Origin: Liolophura sinensis
Lineage: Eukaryota; Mollusca; Polyplacophora; Chitonida; Chitonidae
Reading direction: 5' to 3'
Assembly (NCBI RefSeq): GCF_032854445.1
Contig: NC_088302.1
Coordinates: 45,048,521-45,112,520, forward strand
DNA: 64,000 bases
In this document: piece after piece, positions 1 to 20,300 of the stretch
How the letters are laid out: each line of letters opens with the position of its first letter
Numbering within the stretch: the first letter of the stretch is position 1
Position numbers and translations under genes: made by a program
Notes under the pieces: generated by a model
Told to the model about the DNA's origin: nothing
Seen by the model: only the letters and a program-made list of their open reading frames with translations
Databases searched by the model: none

Positions 1-8280
<8,280 letters not shown>

Positions 8281-9365
8281 GCTCCCGTCTTTCCATGTGC
8301 AGTTTATTTACTGTGTAGTTATTCTGTATGTATTTCATGAAAGAACTTCAGCGGGACGATTTTCCAGAAGTGATTTTGTACAAAACCAGAGTGCTGTTTG
8401 CTGCAGCAGTTGTATTGTAATCTTGAATATTTATCAACACTTTATGCATATGGTTTCATCATTTGATCAAATTGATCCTCTATTAGTGTTCATAATTTCA
8501 CAGGGTGATGTTCAAATGGTGTCATTTACTACATGTGTACTAAGTGGTCAGTCAGGGGTGTATATTGGATGGTTCCCCTCCATTGTGATGGTGTTCATTG
8601 GATTGGATGATCTTCAAGGGGTGTCCATTACATTGGACAATTCAGCAACAGTTTGGTGGTGTCTATAACATTGGGTGATTTTCATGTTGTCCATAACAGT
8701 GGATTTTCCCCTTTCATTTTGGTGGTGTTTTACACTGGGTTATCTTTATAAGGTGCCCATTACAATAAACGATCCCACCACAGTTTGTTAGTGTACATTA
8801 CATTGGTTGGTTTTCATGTGCTGTTCATTATATTGGATGATCTTGCTTCATGTTGGTGGTGTCTCTTATGTGGTGCCCATTACATTGTGTGATCCCTCTT
8901 CAAATTTGGTGGTATCCATTACAATGGATGATCTTTATGTGGTGTTCATAATTTGGATGATGCCAATTCAGCTTGGTGGTATCCATTACATTGGATGATC
9001 TTTATGTGGTGACCATGACATTGGATGATCCCACTTGAATTTAGTGGTATCCATTACATTGGATGATCTTTATGAGGAGCCCATTACACTGTGTGGCCCC
9101 TCTTCAATTTGGTGGTATCCATTACATTGGATGATCTTTATGAGGAGCCCATTACACTGTGACCCCTCTTCAATTTGGTGGTATCCATTACATTGGATGA
9201 TCTTTATGAGGAGCCCATTACACTGTGTGACCCCTCTTCAATTTGGTGGTATCCATTACATTGGATGATCTTTATGAGGAGCCCATTACACTGTGTGACC
9301 CCTCTTCAATTTGGTGGTATCCATTACATTGGACGATCTTTATGTGGTGTCCATTATGATTTCTA
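8281..9365 (+). repeat. 68-bp minisatellite in the DCLK 3' flank or 3' UTR
   Basis: Units containing ggtatccattacattggatg recur at 8978, 9046, 9114, 9180, 9248 and 9316, a spacing of 68 bp with one 66-bp unit. Increasingly diverged units extend back to about 8500. The array starts about 200 bp after the DCLK stop codon, so it may be transcribed as 3' UTR. Confidence 0.88.
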
Positions 9366-10319
9366 GGTATTATGTACTACAAATGTGAACCTTCAAAGAT
9401 ATCTGTTGCTTTAAAATGTACATCCTTTGGTGTCAAATTTACAAAGGTAATCATACAGTATTTATTGTTACGTAGGGTGACCACACTGATACCAAAACAT
9501 TGATATTGAATCTTTAGTGATGTCAGTTCCAAAGAATTTTTACATGGTACAGGCCGATTATTACCCACCATAAAGACTTTTGGTTTATATGCCGGGGCCT
9601 TTTGACAATAATAGCTGCATGTAACCCTCCTCTATTTAGGTCAAATACATGAAGTGAACAGATATGTAATGGCAGATATTTTGCCCAACATGAAAGGTGT
9701 CCCCAGATTATTTAGACTTAAGTCTCAGACTGGTTATTACACCTGGTCAGGTGTTCATCTCAGGTGTCTCATAATCGTCTTTCTTACATCAGCAAAGATC
9801 AGGGAATTACAATTACTTACAGGTGACATGGTGACAATGACAAGATCATCAGGTCATAAATAATGTCATGAAATAAATCTGGGCAAGGCAACATACAATA
9901 AGTCATTTGTAATTAGGCCTACAAGAATATATATGCATCTAATGCTGCACACACGTCTGCATTTTGAGATCGTTTTCAAGATCATGCTAACATATTGACT
10001 GATTGCCATTACTTTTACAGTTGTTTTTCATCTCCTAAATGAAAGGACATGTGGAGGTTTTCTGCGTCCTATTGTACACAAGAAAATGAGAAAGGTGTCT
10101 TGGACAGGGACGGTGACAAAATATACACAAGGTTCTAGATGGGTTGTATTGTTCACTGCAGATATTGGTGTTTGTGTTCTGAAGGCCTGTGCAGATGCAG
10201 TGTTAATCCCATACATAAAATACATGTACAAGGTGCCAATAAAGCACATCAAAACATATGCACTTTTATGATATATCAGGGTGTCAATTAAACTGTACAC
10301 CATACAGAATAATTTGTAT
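9366..10319. other. Gene-free stretch
   Basis: No open frame resembling a known protein, no splice-consistent exon and no clear repeat. It contains AATAAA-type hexamers near 9873 and 10240 (+) that could serve as DCLK polyadenylation signals, but nothing shows which is used. Confidence 0.4.
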
Positions 10320-10585
10320 TACGTTGCTAATGGGGAGGCGGCATATTTTTTAATTCCATGAGGTGGCGCTAGTGTGAAGCAGGATCTCGAGCCATTGATA
10401 CTAGCGAATGGATTCTAGCGAAAGGTCTACACCTTTACAGTGTGTCAGTTTCTGTTGTAACCTCATACTGTCTCTAATGTGACGTCATTATGATGAGCTG
10501 GGAAAAGAGCATTCGACATAAACGAAATGAACATCAAGGTCCTGCTGCCGGGTGTTTGACAGATCCCCATTACAATGGGGAGAGC
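10320..10585 (+). repeat. Dispersed repeat C, copy 2
   Basis: Second copy of the repeat at 7645-7930, with common blocks in the same order. Just upstream is atatatcaggg, also seen at the end of copy 1. Probably a decayed non-autonomous transposon, but the family is not recognised. Confidence 0.5.
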
Positions 10586-12690
10586 TGTGAATTAAGGCTT
10601 ACACATGTACAATTTCAGTGTACAAAGTTAAATTATTACCTATTTTATCATATCCCATTATCAGACTGTGACATTGCTACAATTATATATGTTTTTGGTA
10701 TAGATTTTAATTATAATGATTTTATATGCTTTTTATCCACATTTATACTTCCTGCCATTTTTTTATTTTTTATTTGCAAGTTTCACCCTTTATAAGGTAA
10801 TAAATATATTATTTAATTTTTTTACATACATGAATTTGTAAATGGAACATTTTTAAATCGTAGTATAGTTAAATGATTTGGGATTTGAACTGATGTTGAT
10901 ACATTGTACTTATTGTTCCACAGCCCTACAGGGTGCATGTGCCCGTATAGATAACCTTGTTTAGGCGGACATGGGCTGTTGCTTGGGGATCAAAATGCTT
11001 GTCCACCATATATATCGCAGTCATTCTATGAATTTGTATTCGAAATATTTCTCAATATTGGGATGCTCGAGTTGATTTGAGATTAATGAATTGATGGGGG
11101 AAATGAGATAGACAAGTGAGAAAAAGAAACTGTACATGTTAAATTTGAGGGTATTTTCTTGCACTGGGCATGTAATTTGTCATAAATGACATGATAATGG
11201 GGAAATGAATTCTGTTTATTTCCTCAATATAATTCCGACTTGCATACACATGTGCAAATGAACAGGAGGGTAAAATATAATCAAATTTAACCTGTATAGT
11301 TTTATTTTGCTTGTCACAATGTATGATATGTAGCTGTTGATCCAAAGCCTTGCAGGCTGTATGTATAAAGCTTGGTCAGCAGAGGATTTGATGGTGCTTG
11401 TGGAGTCTGATCAAAATGCTTTTTCCTCCATATTCTCACTGTTATTTATCTGTAGCCAAACGTACAACTTAATATCAAATAAGTTTGTATATGCTATTAA
11501 TATCTATCTTTTGCAACATTGTTCCATTTTTATGAAACATTAAATATGTTGATACATGTATATGCCAAAGCCAAATGTTTCATTCTTCATGTAAATCTGT
11601 GTGATCATAAGTTTAATTTGACAAAGACCTATATGTAACAGCTTTGTGATATCAGCACTGCAGTGTATGCATGGCTTTATGTGACGTTCCATCCATCGTA
11701 AACATTGCGTGCACATTTTAATTACAGAATGATTACATATTTGTGATAATGTGGCATGTAGCTCTTCAGTCATGCAATGTTTTTGTCATCATTTGTGAGG
11801 TGACAAATTCTGAGAAGGAAGGTATGCTGTAATTTATTCATTACTGTTTATATTCGAGAAGGACCAAAGAGAGAAATAAAAATTTAAAATGAATCCGACG
11901 TGTGGCTAAAAAGTATGAATGAATACTTGTGACTTTCTTTTTCTTAGTTGAACACTGGTACATTTCACGCAGGATAGAAGAAACAATACAGAATGTAAGC
12001 AAGAAAGGCTTATAAGACTGTGTGGATGGGAAAAAATTGCTCGCTCTTGTGATTTGACAAATATGAAATAGGGACATGGTTCTGTGGCCAGTGTGGTTAG
12101 CCCTTATTCATTCTGGGGACCTGCACCATACATGTCAGGTGATGTTACTGTGCATGTCTGGGAAGAGCTTTGAAAATGCTCTTCTGAGGACCAGTTGGGC
12201 TGTTATCATGTGTTGATATGTACTGTACATTAATGTACTAACAAACTTGTACTGAATCAACTCAAACTCAAACTTAGTCGGTAACTGAAAGTTCTAACTG
12301 ATCTGTATTTGAGGTTGAATACTCAACTAAAATAAAAAGTCTGGGTATTCAGCAGGACTGGACTATAGGTCTCCAGTTAAAGGAATATTAATTTTTGTTA
12401 GTTCCAGCACCTAAAGTCTCTCATTTGATGATCAGGGTGCTGGGAAGGAGTCTCAGTCGTTAGGATTGAAGGACTAATTCTTCTCAATATGCTGATAAAA
12501 TCATGGGGGAATCAAAACGGATTTGGACTTTTTTTGGAGCATTTTTATATCTAATTATATTGTATAACTATTTTATTGACATATTGCAGCAGTTGCATGT
12601 GAATAATTTTTAAAAATTTACAACTCTAAGAGCTTACCACCAGGTTGTGACATTCTGGTGGTGCTTTCAGAATTGATAGTACACCTTAAT
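10586..12690. other. Gene-free intergenic stretch
   Basis: AT-rich DNA. The short open frames here show no family resemblance and no splice pattern. Nothing supportable was seen. Confidence 0.4.
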
Positions 12691-12694
12691 TATT

Positions 12695-12904
12695 CGAATT
12701 TTGGGGACAGATGTTAGTAGTGTTGAAAGTAGAATATCCCTTTTCTTTACCAGTCTTTTGGAAGAGTAAAAGAGATGAGAATGTTGCTCATTAGATGGTC
12801 AAACCATGTGAGAAAACATGAACTCAATATTCCTGATGCAATTACATATACATTGGCTAAAATGAGCAGACCAGGTGTCTCAAAAATTAGAAGAAATAGG
12901 GTAA
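12695..12904 (+). repeat. Dispersed repeat A, copy 1
   Basis: About 210 bp closely resembling 35202-35396 in the same orientation. Shared blocks include gaaagtagaatat, tctttaccag, ttttggaa, gttgctcattaga and gagcagacca. No coding capacity; class unknown. Confidence 0.75.
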
Positions 12905-14545
12905 AGTATGTGACTGGGTTGGAGACTGGGTTACTCACATGATGGCAATGTTTCCTACAAGCCCATCAAATTTGGTCGACCCAACCATTCACATGCCTTG
13001 GGAGAATATATTGGTAAAGCAGTGTCCATTTGTACAAATCTATACATAGTACCACGTATGTTTTAGGTCCTTTTCCCATGGTATAGGTACTGGTAACATT
13101 GAAAATCACCTCAGAGCAGCTGAGCCCATATGGTCACTCAGAGCCTGAGCGTAGTTTAATTGTTTATAGGTGCTCTTTCTGATGGTAAATATTTGACCTT
13201 CCATTGTTCTTACTGGTGTACCGAATATTGTTACATTTTATGAATGTCACCAACATGGAGTAGTCTACTACACAGCACAGATGACAGTTAATTTCAGACT
13301 GGCCAAAATCTATCAAAAAAGCACATCAGTTGTGACGAGGTAAAGTTTCTTGCTGTAATTGAATTGTCAAGTTGTTCTGCATATAGCTACATGAAAGTGT
13401 ACTGTTTGATTTTTGTCTTTCATACCAGTAGCCTATAATCAGTATTCTAATTCTGCACAAAAATGAAGTCATTGATTTTGAAATATTACACATACTACCT
13501 TGAAGCTCACGGTCTTCAAAAATTTTTAATATTTATCAGAAATCCTGGTACTGGACTTCTGGTATTATGTATACATCCATGTCTATTGTCTCCTTTATAT
13601 AGCCTACCCTCACAATACAAATGTACATTGAGAAGTAACATTGAATTTGTGGGTTTAAGTTTACCAGTTCTTACCTGTAATGTATCACGTTATGGTCAGT
13701 AAGGACATGATTGTCAAAACCATGTCGACATACCCATGTAAATAGGCATTTGGTATATGGATGATGCCTTGCTCCTAAATAAACAGATTGTCATTACATG
13801 TGTATGTGGTACTCATGGCGGCATCTTATGTTCAGGACAAGAGGACTGCCGACATTTTCCTGTTACAAAACTTTGTTGATAATCTGTTGTTGAAGTACCA
13901 TACCTGTAATATCTGCATTAATAATTATGGATAAACACATTCACAAGAAGATGCAAATCATAAAAACAAATAAACTGATGTACTTTTATGAATTTCAAAT
14001 CCTGTTCTCAGCCAAAAAGCCTTTGTACGCATACTGTTGAATGCAATATTTAATAATAATAGTATGTTCACATACATGTACAAGATAGCATGAAAATAAC
14101 ACCTGTCTGATCATTGTGAGGTACTCTGCATTTCAAGCCCGAACACTGCCAATTAGATATACCAATACTGAAATGACTTACAGAGCAGACTAGCAGTTTG
14201 TGTCTCATGGGATGGGTTCAATCTATGGGTTTATTTTCCAATATTGAGCTGACTTTCTGAACATACCATCAGTTTGTGACTTGGAGAAAGTGTTCGTCGG
14301 TTTTATCTGTTCCAATATCATAATGACTTACAGAACACAAAAAGTGTGTCATACAGGGGGAATTTCATCCGTTTTTATTTCTACCCATACCAGCAGTGTA
14401 TTTAATCCTTTAAGTCACAAAGGTCGCAAACACTAACTCAAGTCCACACGGAATGATAAAATTTGACAGGAAATTCAGCTTACTGGATTCAAAAGATTCC
14501 AGTAAATCATTAACCTATAATTTCATGGAATTTTTGACCACTGAA
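12905..14545. other. Gene-free intergenic stretch
   Basis: No recognisable coding sequence. Between about 14130 and 14400 a phrase of the type 'caatat...gacttacagaacac...gtttgtg' recurs three times about 85-95 bp apart, suggesting an old, decayed tandem array. Confidence 0.35.
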
Positions 14546-14755
14546 TGACTCACTTATTGAATAATCATGTCACCCTTCTGTTACTATATGACTCACTTAT
14601 TGAATAATCAACATTTCACCCTTCTGTTACTATATGAGTCACTTATTGAATAATCAACATTTCACCCTTCTGTTACTATGACTCACTTATTGAATAATCA
14701 ACATTTCACCCTTCTGTTACTATATGACTCACTTATTGAATAATCAACATTTCAG
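14546..14755 (+). repeat. 46-bp tandem repeat
   Basis: Units beginning tga(c/g)tcacttattgaataatc start at 14546, 14589, 14635, 14679 and 14725. Spacing is 43-46 bp, giving five units separated by cacccttctgttactata. Copies are nearly identical, so the expansion is young. Confidence 0.93.
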
Positions 14756-15707
14756 AAATTAGTCAGTGCAAAATTTCATGAAATTACAGGCAATTTACTG
14801 AAACCCAAAATACTGTGTACAAATCGTTAATTATGTACCTAAATCTTTAATGATGTATCTCCCTATTTAAAAAGTGCACATTGATGATTGAATAAAGTCT
14901 TGTGGCTTCTACATACATCTTCATGCTTGTCTTTGTTAACATTTCAGTTTTCTCATGGCTATAGTAGAAGTGGTTTTTTTTTTTTTATGTATCCAATTGT
15001 TGCCAACTTGCTGGTAACTGGATTAACTTCAGACCTGTCCGTTTCCATGGCGACTAATTGACAAGAGTAAATCTCACATTTTTCTTGTTCAGTGACATTT
15101 TAAATGGTGGAGAAAACCTGTCAGGTTGAATTGCTAACAGAAATCTCGACCCACAGGGACAAAATTAGGCTTGTGGGTAGAACATGAGCTGAATAAGGCT
15201 TCTTGTTTTGTGTCAAGTGTTTTCGTACCCAGGCTTTCAACCGTTACATTCTACCTGGGACTGTACATACATAGTTACTGGTGTTACAGGTATTTGACCT
15301 GGTCTCAGTTATTCAAAGGGGTATTCCATGTTAAGGCAGACAATGAATACAAAGACAAAAGTTAATACCACAGTTCATATAATTTCGGACATTTTTTCCC
15401 TAAAAAACAAGGGTCCTAGTTATATCAGAAACTAGGTTTTTTATTGACAGGACTGCCTATTCTAATGGAATTCCAACAGATTTTTCACTTAAGATGGTTT
15501 TTGGGTGGAAGACCCCACCCCAAGTATTAAGGTGGAAAATTTTAAGAAGAAGAATCACACGCACCAGTCATTTCATTATTGACTGGTCAATACAATGAAG
15601 TTTGCTCTTCAAGGTGGTCAGAAGAAAAACCTGACTGGCCAATAAACAGTCGTCAACAATGCTGCATTCAAACTGGCCCAATCATCAAGCAAGACTTCCA
15701 TGATTCA

Positions 15708-15989
15708 GGTCTCCGTGGCTAATGGGTTAGTACACCAGCACAGTGCAATGACCCAGGATCCTCTCACCACTTCGGTCGCCATGAGTTCATGTCCAGTTGG
15801 CACGACAGTTGATTCATGTCGTGATGGCTTCCTCACCGGTCATAGGTGGGAAGGTCTCACAGCAACCTGCGGATGGTCGTTGGTTTCCACAGCTCTGCTC
15901 GGTTCTCTCCCACCATAATTCTGGCCGCCTTCATATAAGTGAAATATTATTGAGTATAACGTAAAACACCAATCAAATAAATAAATAAA
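15708..15989 (+). mobile_element. tRNA-derived SINE (family 1), near full length
   Basis: Begins with a tRNA-like head (ctccgtggctaatgggttag) and carries a degenerate B box near gagttcatgtcc, the conserved body, and an (aaat)n tail. Substitutions show it is an old copy. Confidence 0.88.
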
Positions 15990-16544
15990 GCCACAATTTC
16001 CCGTGTGGTACATGTGCATTTACATTTACATCTCATCTAAGTGCCTTCGAGCTTATGCTTTCTTCAATATCAGTATTTTTTCCTGGAATACTTAATCCCC
16101 AGGATGACTACCTTTACTTTTAACATCAACATAAACAGTTAACATTCACTCTTATTAAAGACAAGATTTTCATATGGATGGAAGAAACACACAGGTCCAG
16201 ACTTTTCATCTATATTCACCTGTTGTAGCTGATCTTGCAGGAGAGAAAACTTTTCATCCGCTGCAAGACAGGCATTTGTGTGACGGAGGGGAACCTGTGG
16301 TAATAAGGCACCCAATATCACGCTACACTGGAATACCCCAACAGATATACAAAAAATTAAAGGTAATGGACAGGTAAGTCACTAAAACAACTCTGAACCA
16401 GTCATTCTGTGATATTAAGGCAATCTACATCTTACCACACTGAAAGATGAGGTAAGTCTCAACACAACTCCTCTGAACAAGTCATTATGTTTCCTGTGGT
16501 ACTAAGACAAGTTGAATAACAATAAAAAAATGAATGAATTCTTG

Positions 16545-16773
16545 TCCATGAAGCCAAAGTGCTGCCGCCACTGAGGTATCATGCCGAAGACACCAATCAT
16601 GACACCCTCATCCAGTCACATTATACTGACAGCGGAACAACCAGTCCTCCTTTCTTGCTTTAACCGCTAAGTGCTAAGTAAGGCGACAACAACTACCATT
16701 TTAAAAGTCTTTGATATGACCAGACTCCCAACTTCAAGGTGGATGCTCTAACCATTAGGCCGCCGAAGCGGTC
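16545..16773 (-). mobile_element. tRNA-derived SINE, family 2
   Basis: On the minus strand it begins with a tRNA-like head (gaccgcttcggcggcctaat, ggttagagcatcc). The interior contains the reverse complement of aaagtgctgccgccactgag. It matches 22335-22664 through most of its length and lies just downstream of PAICS. Confidence 0.75.
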
Positions 16774-17333
16774 AATAAAAAATGAAAACAAAGACGAAAT
16801 AACATTGCAATGAGACCATTTAATGATACCTGATCATGTCCCTTGTAAGCACTGGAGGGGAATGAGCACATATCCACCATACACATACGAAAATCCAAAT
16901 GAAGATGAAGTGAAAAACTATTTACTTTCATAATCCCTTCAGCAGTAATGATAGCAACTGACAAATGAGGTGATACACAGATTGTGGTCCTTGAACAATT
17001 GTGATCTTGATAATAAATTCAAGAACTTCATTATATTTACAAAATAAAATGAGACAACTATCTAGAATGATTTGTTCTGCAATGAAATGAACTGCAATGT
17101 CTTCATACATGATGGAATCCAGTGATTCACTGTACCCTTGTAATAATCACTGAAAGGCATTCACAATCTCAACTAACATCTCAACATATGAAAGGAACAC
17201 CCAAAATGCAACAACAATCTTAATGTGATGGCTTTCCACATCAAGACCCATCCACCTAAACTGGATACTTTCCCACGTTTGTGGTTAACAGATCTCAAAA
17301 GCTCCTTCAAATAATCAGATCTCAGCCCTCTTT

Positions 17334-20300
17334 TCATTTGTCATTTCTAACTTTCTTATCTGCTGTTTTCAAACTGATCCAAGTGTTCAGCTTACTGGCC
17401 CTCAGCTTGGCCCAGATCACATGATCTGTAAGAGCCAATATCTGTGCAGCTTGAATCCCAGCAGCTTCAGGGGAGATAACTGTTGTACACCCGAGACCTG
17501 GGAACAAAATCACAAATGTGAAACCTGTCATACAAGTGTGTCATGTGAACAGCATCAGATATGCTCAACGTATTCCCCGGAATTAAGTTATGCAGACAAG
17601 AGAAAACATATATGGGAAAATAGACAATGTCAATGTCAGCCAAAAGATAAAGTCTGTTTCATTCCAAAAATAAAATGTATCATTAAGTGAAGTCTTGGTT
17701 TTTGTCTACGTTCCTTAAAATAAAGCAATGTAATTTCAAACAACCAAATGTCCACAATAAATTAGGTGCACCTAATTATGAGAAGATATACCTGACGGTA
17801 GTCTCAAAGATGACCAGATGTCTTCGGCTCCCCAGTCTGCAGACACAGGTGGACAGTTGATGACCGGCCAGGTAGCGTTACCTGATAGCACTGGACCTAG
17901 GCCATTACTGCGACCAGCCACAGCCACAAACACTGTCGGAATTCCCTCCCCTGAAGAAAAAGAGGCGGCATACATGAAAAACAGGCAATTCATGGAAAGA
18001 GAAGAACAGATGAAAGTTCATTTTCCATACATAATGGAATTTTGAGATCAACAAATATCACCAAACTTGAAACAGGATTTCAAAATTGACATTTTTGTCT
18101 TCACACACAATAAACTACTGCAATACACCTTCATAACTGGCCAGAATTTCCATGGTCTCATCCGTGCCCTTGTGGGCAGAGGTCACCCGCAGTTCACACG
18201 GCACACCAAACTTGTGACAGGTGGCCTGGATTTTCTCACAGTGAGCTGTGTCAGAAGGAGAGCCCATAAGAACAACAACACGAGCGGACGGTTTGGGGTT
18301 CAATTCCTGCAAGAGAAAAGCATTTACATGCAAAACCTTTTCCTTAATAAGAATACATATACTAGTACACAGAACAAATGAATTTCAACATTTACATTTG
18401 CAAGATTGCCTCTAAGTAATGGATGACACTAGAAGGCAATTACAGTTCAAGTGGAACTGCTTTACTTAAAATCCAAGAAAACCATAAGTCTGGAAAGCCT
18501 GTACATTCATTTTTTATTTAAATAAAATGCTGTAATATGTATTGCAAAAATATCAAAATATTCTGAAGCTATATGTAATTTTATCTGATTGGTGTTTTAT
18601 GCCGTACACATATCACTTACATGACCGTGGCCAGCATTATGGTGGGAGGATTGTTATATTAAAAGCTAACCTGTGTAAGAATGAACTCTGTCTCTGTAAC
18701 TGATAGTGAGCTATCTCACCTTTAAATCATGAAATCATCCGCGAGTAAAAAATATGTGTACCAAAAGAGTACTTGAATATCTGTTAGCTGTCTTGTTCAA
18801 AAATATTTCAGTGAAAATCAACCATTCTAGAGTAAAAATATCAAAACATCCATATGTCACACAAAAACTGTTGTAAGCATTTACTGAACAACCTCAATAT
18901 GCTGTTTCTAAGGGGATTCACACCTTCAATCTCTCAGCAACCCACTCAAAATTCCTCTTCACAGTCTCTAGTCCTTCAGCTGTGACCTCCTTGAGTTCTC
19001 TGTACACCTGCTTGTCCTTCATCAGTCGCCGGTCGCCAGCTGGCCACAGTCGCCATGAGTCACTGTCAATGATGTCAGCCACCATGATCTCACCTACACA
19101 AATGAATTTAAAACAATACAAAATGAGTTCAAAATAATGTTTATAATTGATATTATTTAACTGATATTATAATATTTAGGCTGGAAATGCCTGAACAAGC
19201 ATCCAATTCACTGTCTGAAGACTTGGAACCGTGACTGGGAAATTCAAAGTCATCCATGCTGGTTCAAACCTATAAGGCAGTATACTTGATACTATATAGC
19301 CTGAATCCATCATGATATTGACATCTTTCAGGAATTACAAGGTTGAGAGATCGGTAGTTAGTTGCTATCTGGAAATTGGCGAGGGCATTATATCTATTGT
19401 TTTACTGGATTTAACTTCCTTTTATTGCATTCATCAAACACAATTTCAGTAAAATCATGTTTAAGCAGGTTCCAATGTTTGCAATTAGGTCAAGTACCTA
19501 AATCTAGACAATAATCTTTTAATGACTTACTTCACAGTCAATGAATATGTCCATTCCACTGGTTGAGAGCGGAATAGAGTAACAGTACCTTTATCTGGTG
19601 TAACTCCAAATTCAATTTTCATGTCGACTAACATGCAGTTCAGTGAGGCCCAGGCACGTTCCAGGATTTCAAACACTGTCATGGTCATCTTGCCCATGAT
19701 GGCCACCTCGTCTGGACCAATGGTTATCCCCGCTGCCTTCAGTCCCGCAGACACCAACTGCTCATGTGACCACTGGGGGTCATGATTGGCATCGTCCTAT
19801 AAATCACACACACCTAACTCACCATATCTGAACACATATATAACTAATATACAGTACTTATACGACAGCGGTCAGTATTAAGGTGGGAGGAAACCGGGCA
19901 GAGCCCGGCAGAAACCCACAGCCATCCCTAGGTTGCTGGCAGACCTTCCCACTTACAGTCGGAGAGGAAGCCAGCATGAGCTGGACTTGAACTCACAGCG
20001 ACCGCATTGGTGAGAGGCTTCTGGGTCATTACGCTGCGCTAGTGCGCTAACCAACTGAGCCACGGAGGGCCCCCCCTGAATGCTGTTTAACGTCATATTT
20101 AAGAATTTTTTATTTCTACACTAAAGGTTTTGTGGGTGGAGCCATGGAGGTAACTTGAATACCTGGGTAAACCATTAGCCTTTGGCTAGCGCCCATACTA
20201 AGGACTTTAATCTGTACCTTGTAAAGCCTATGTTCAAGTTTATGGGCCTTGCGAGGCAAGCATAACCCCAGATAAACTATTTGTACCATAAACTAGCAAA

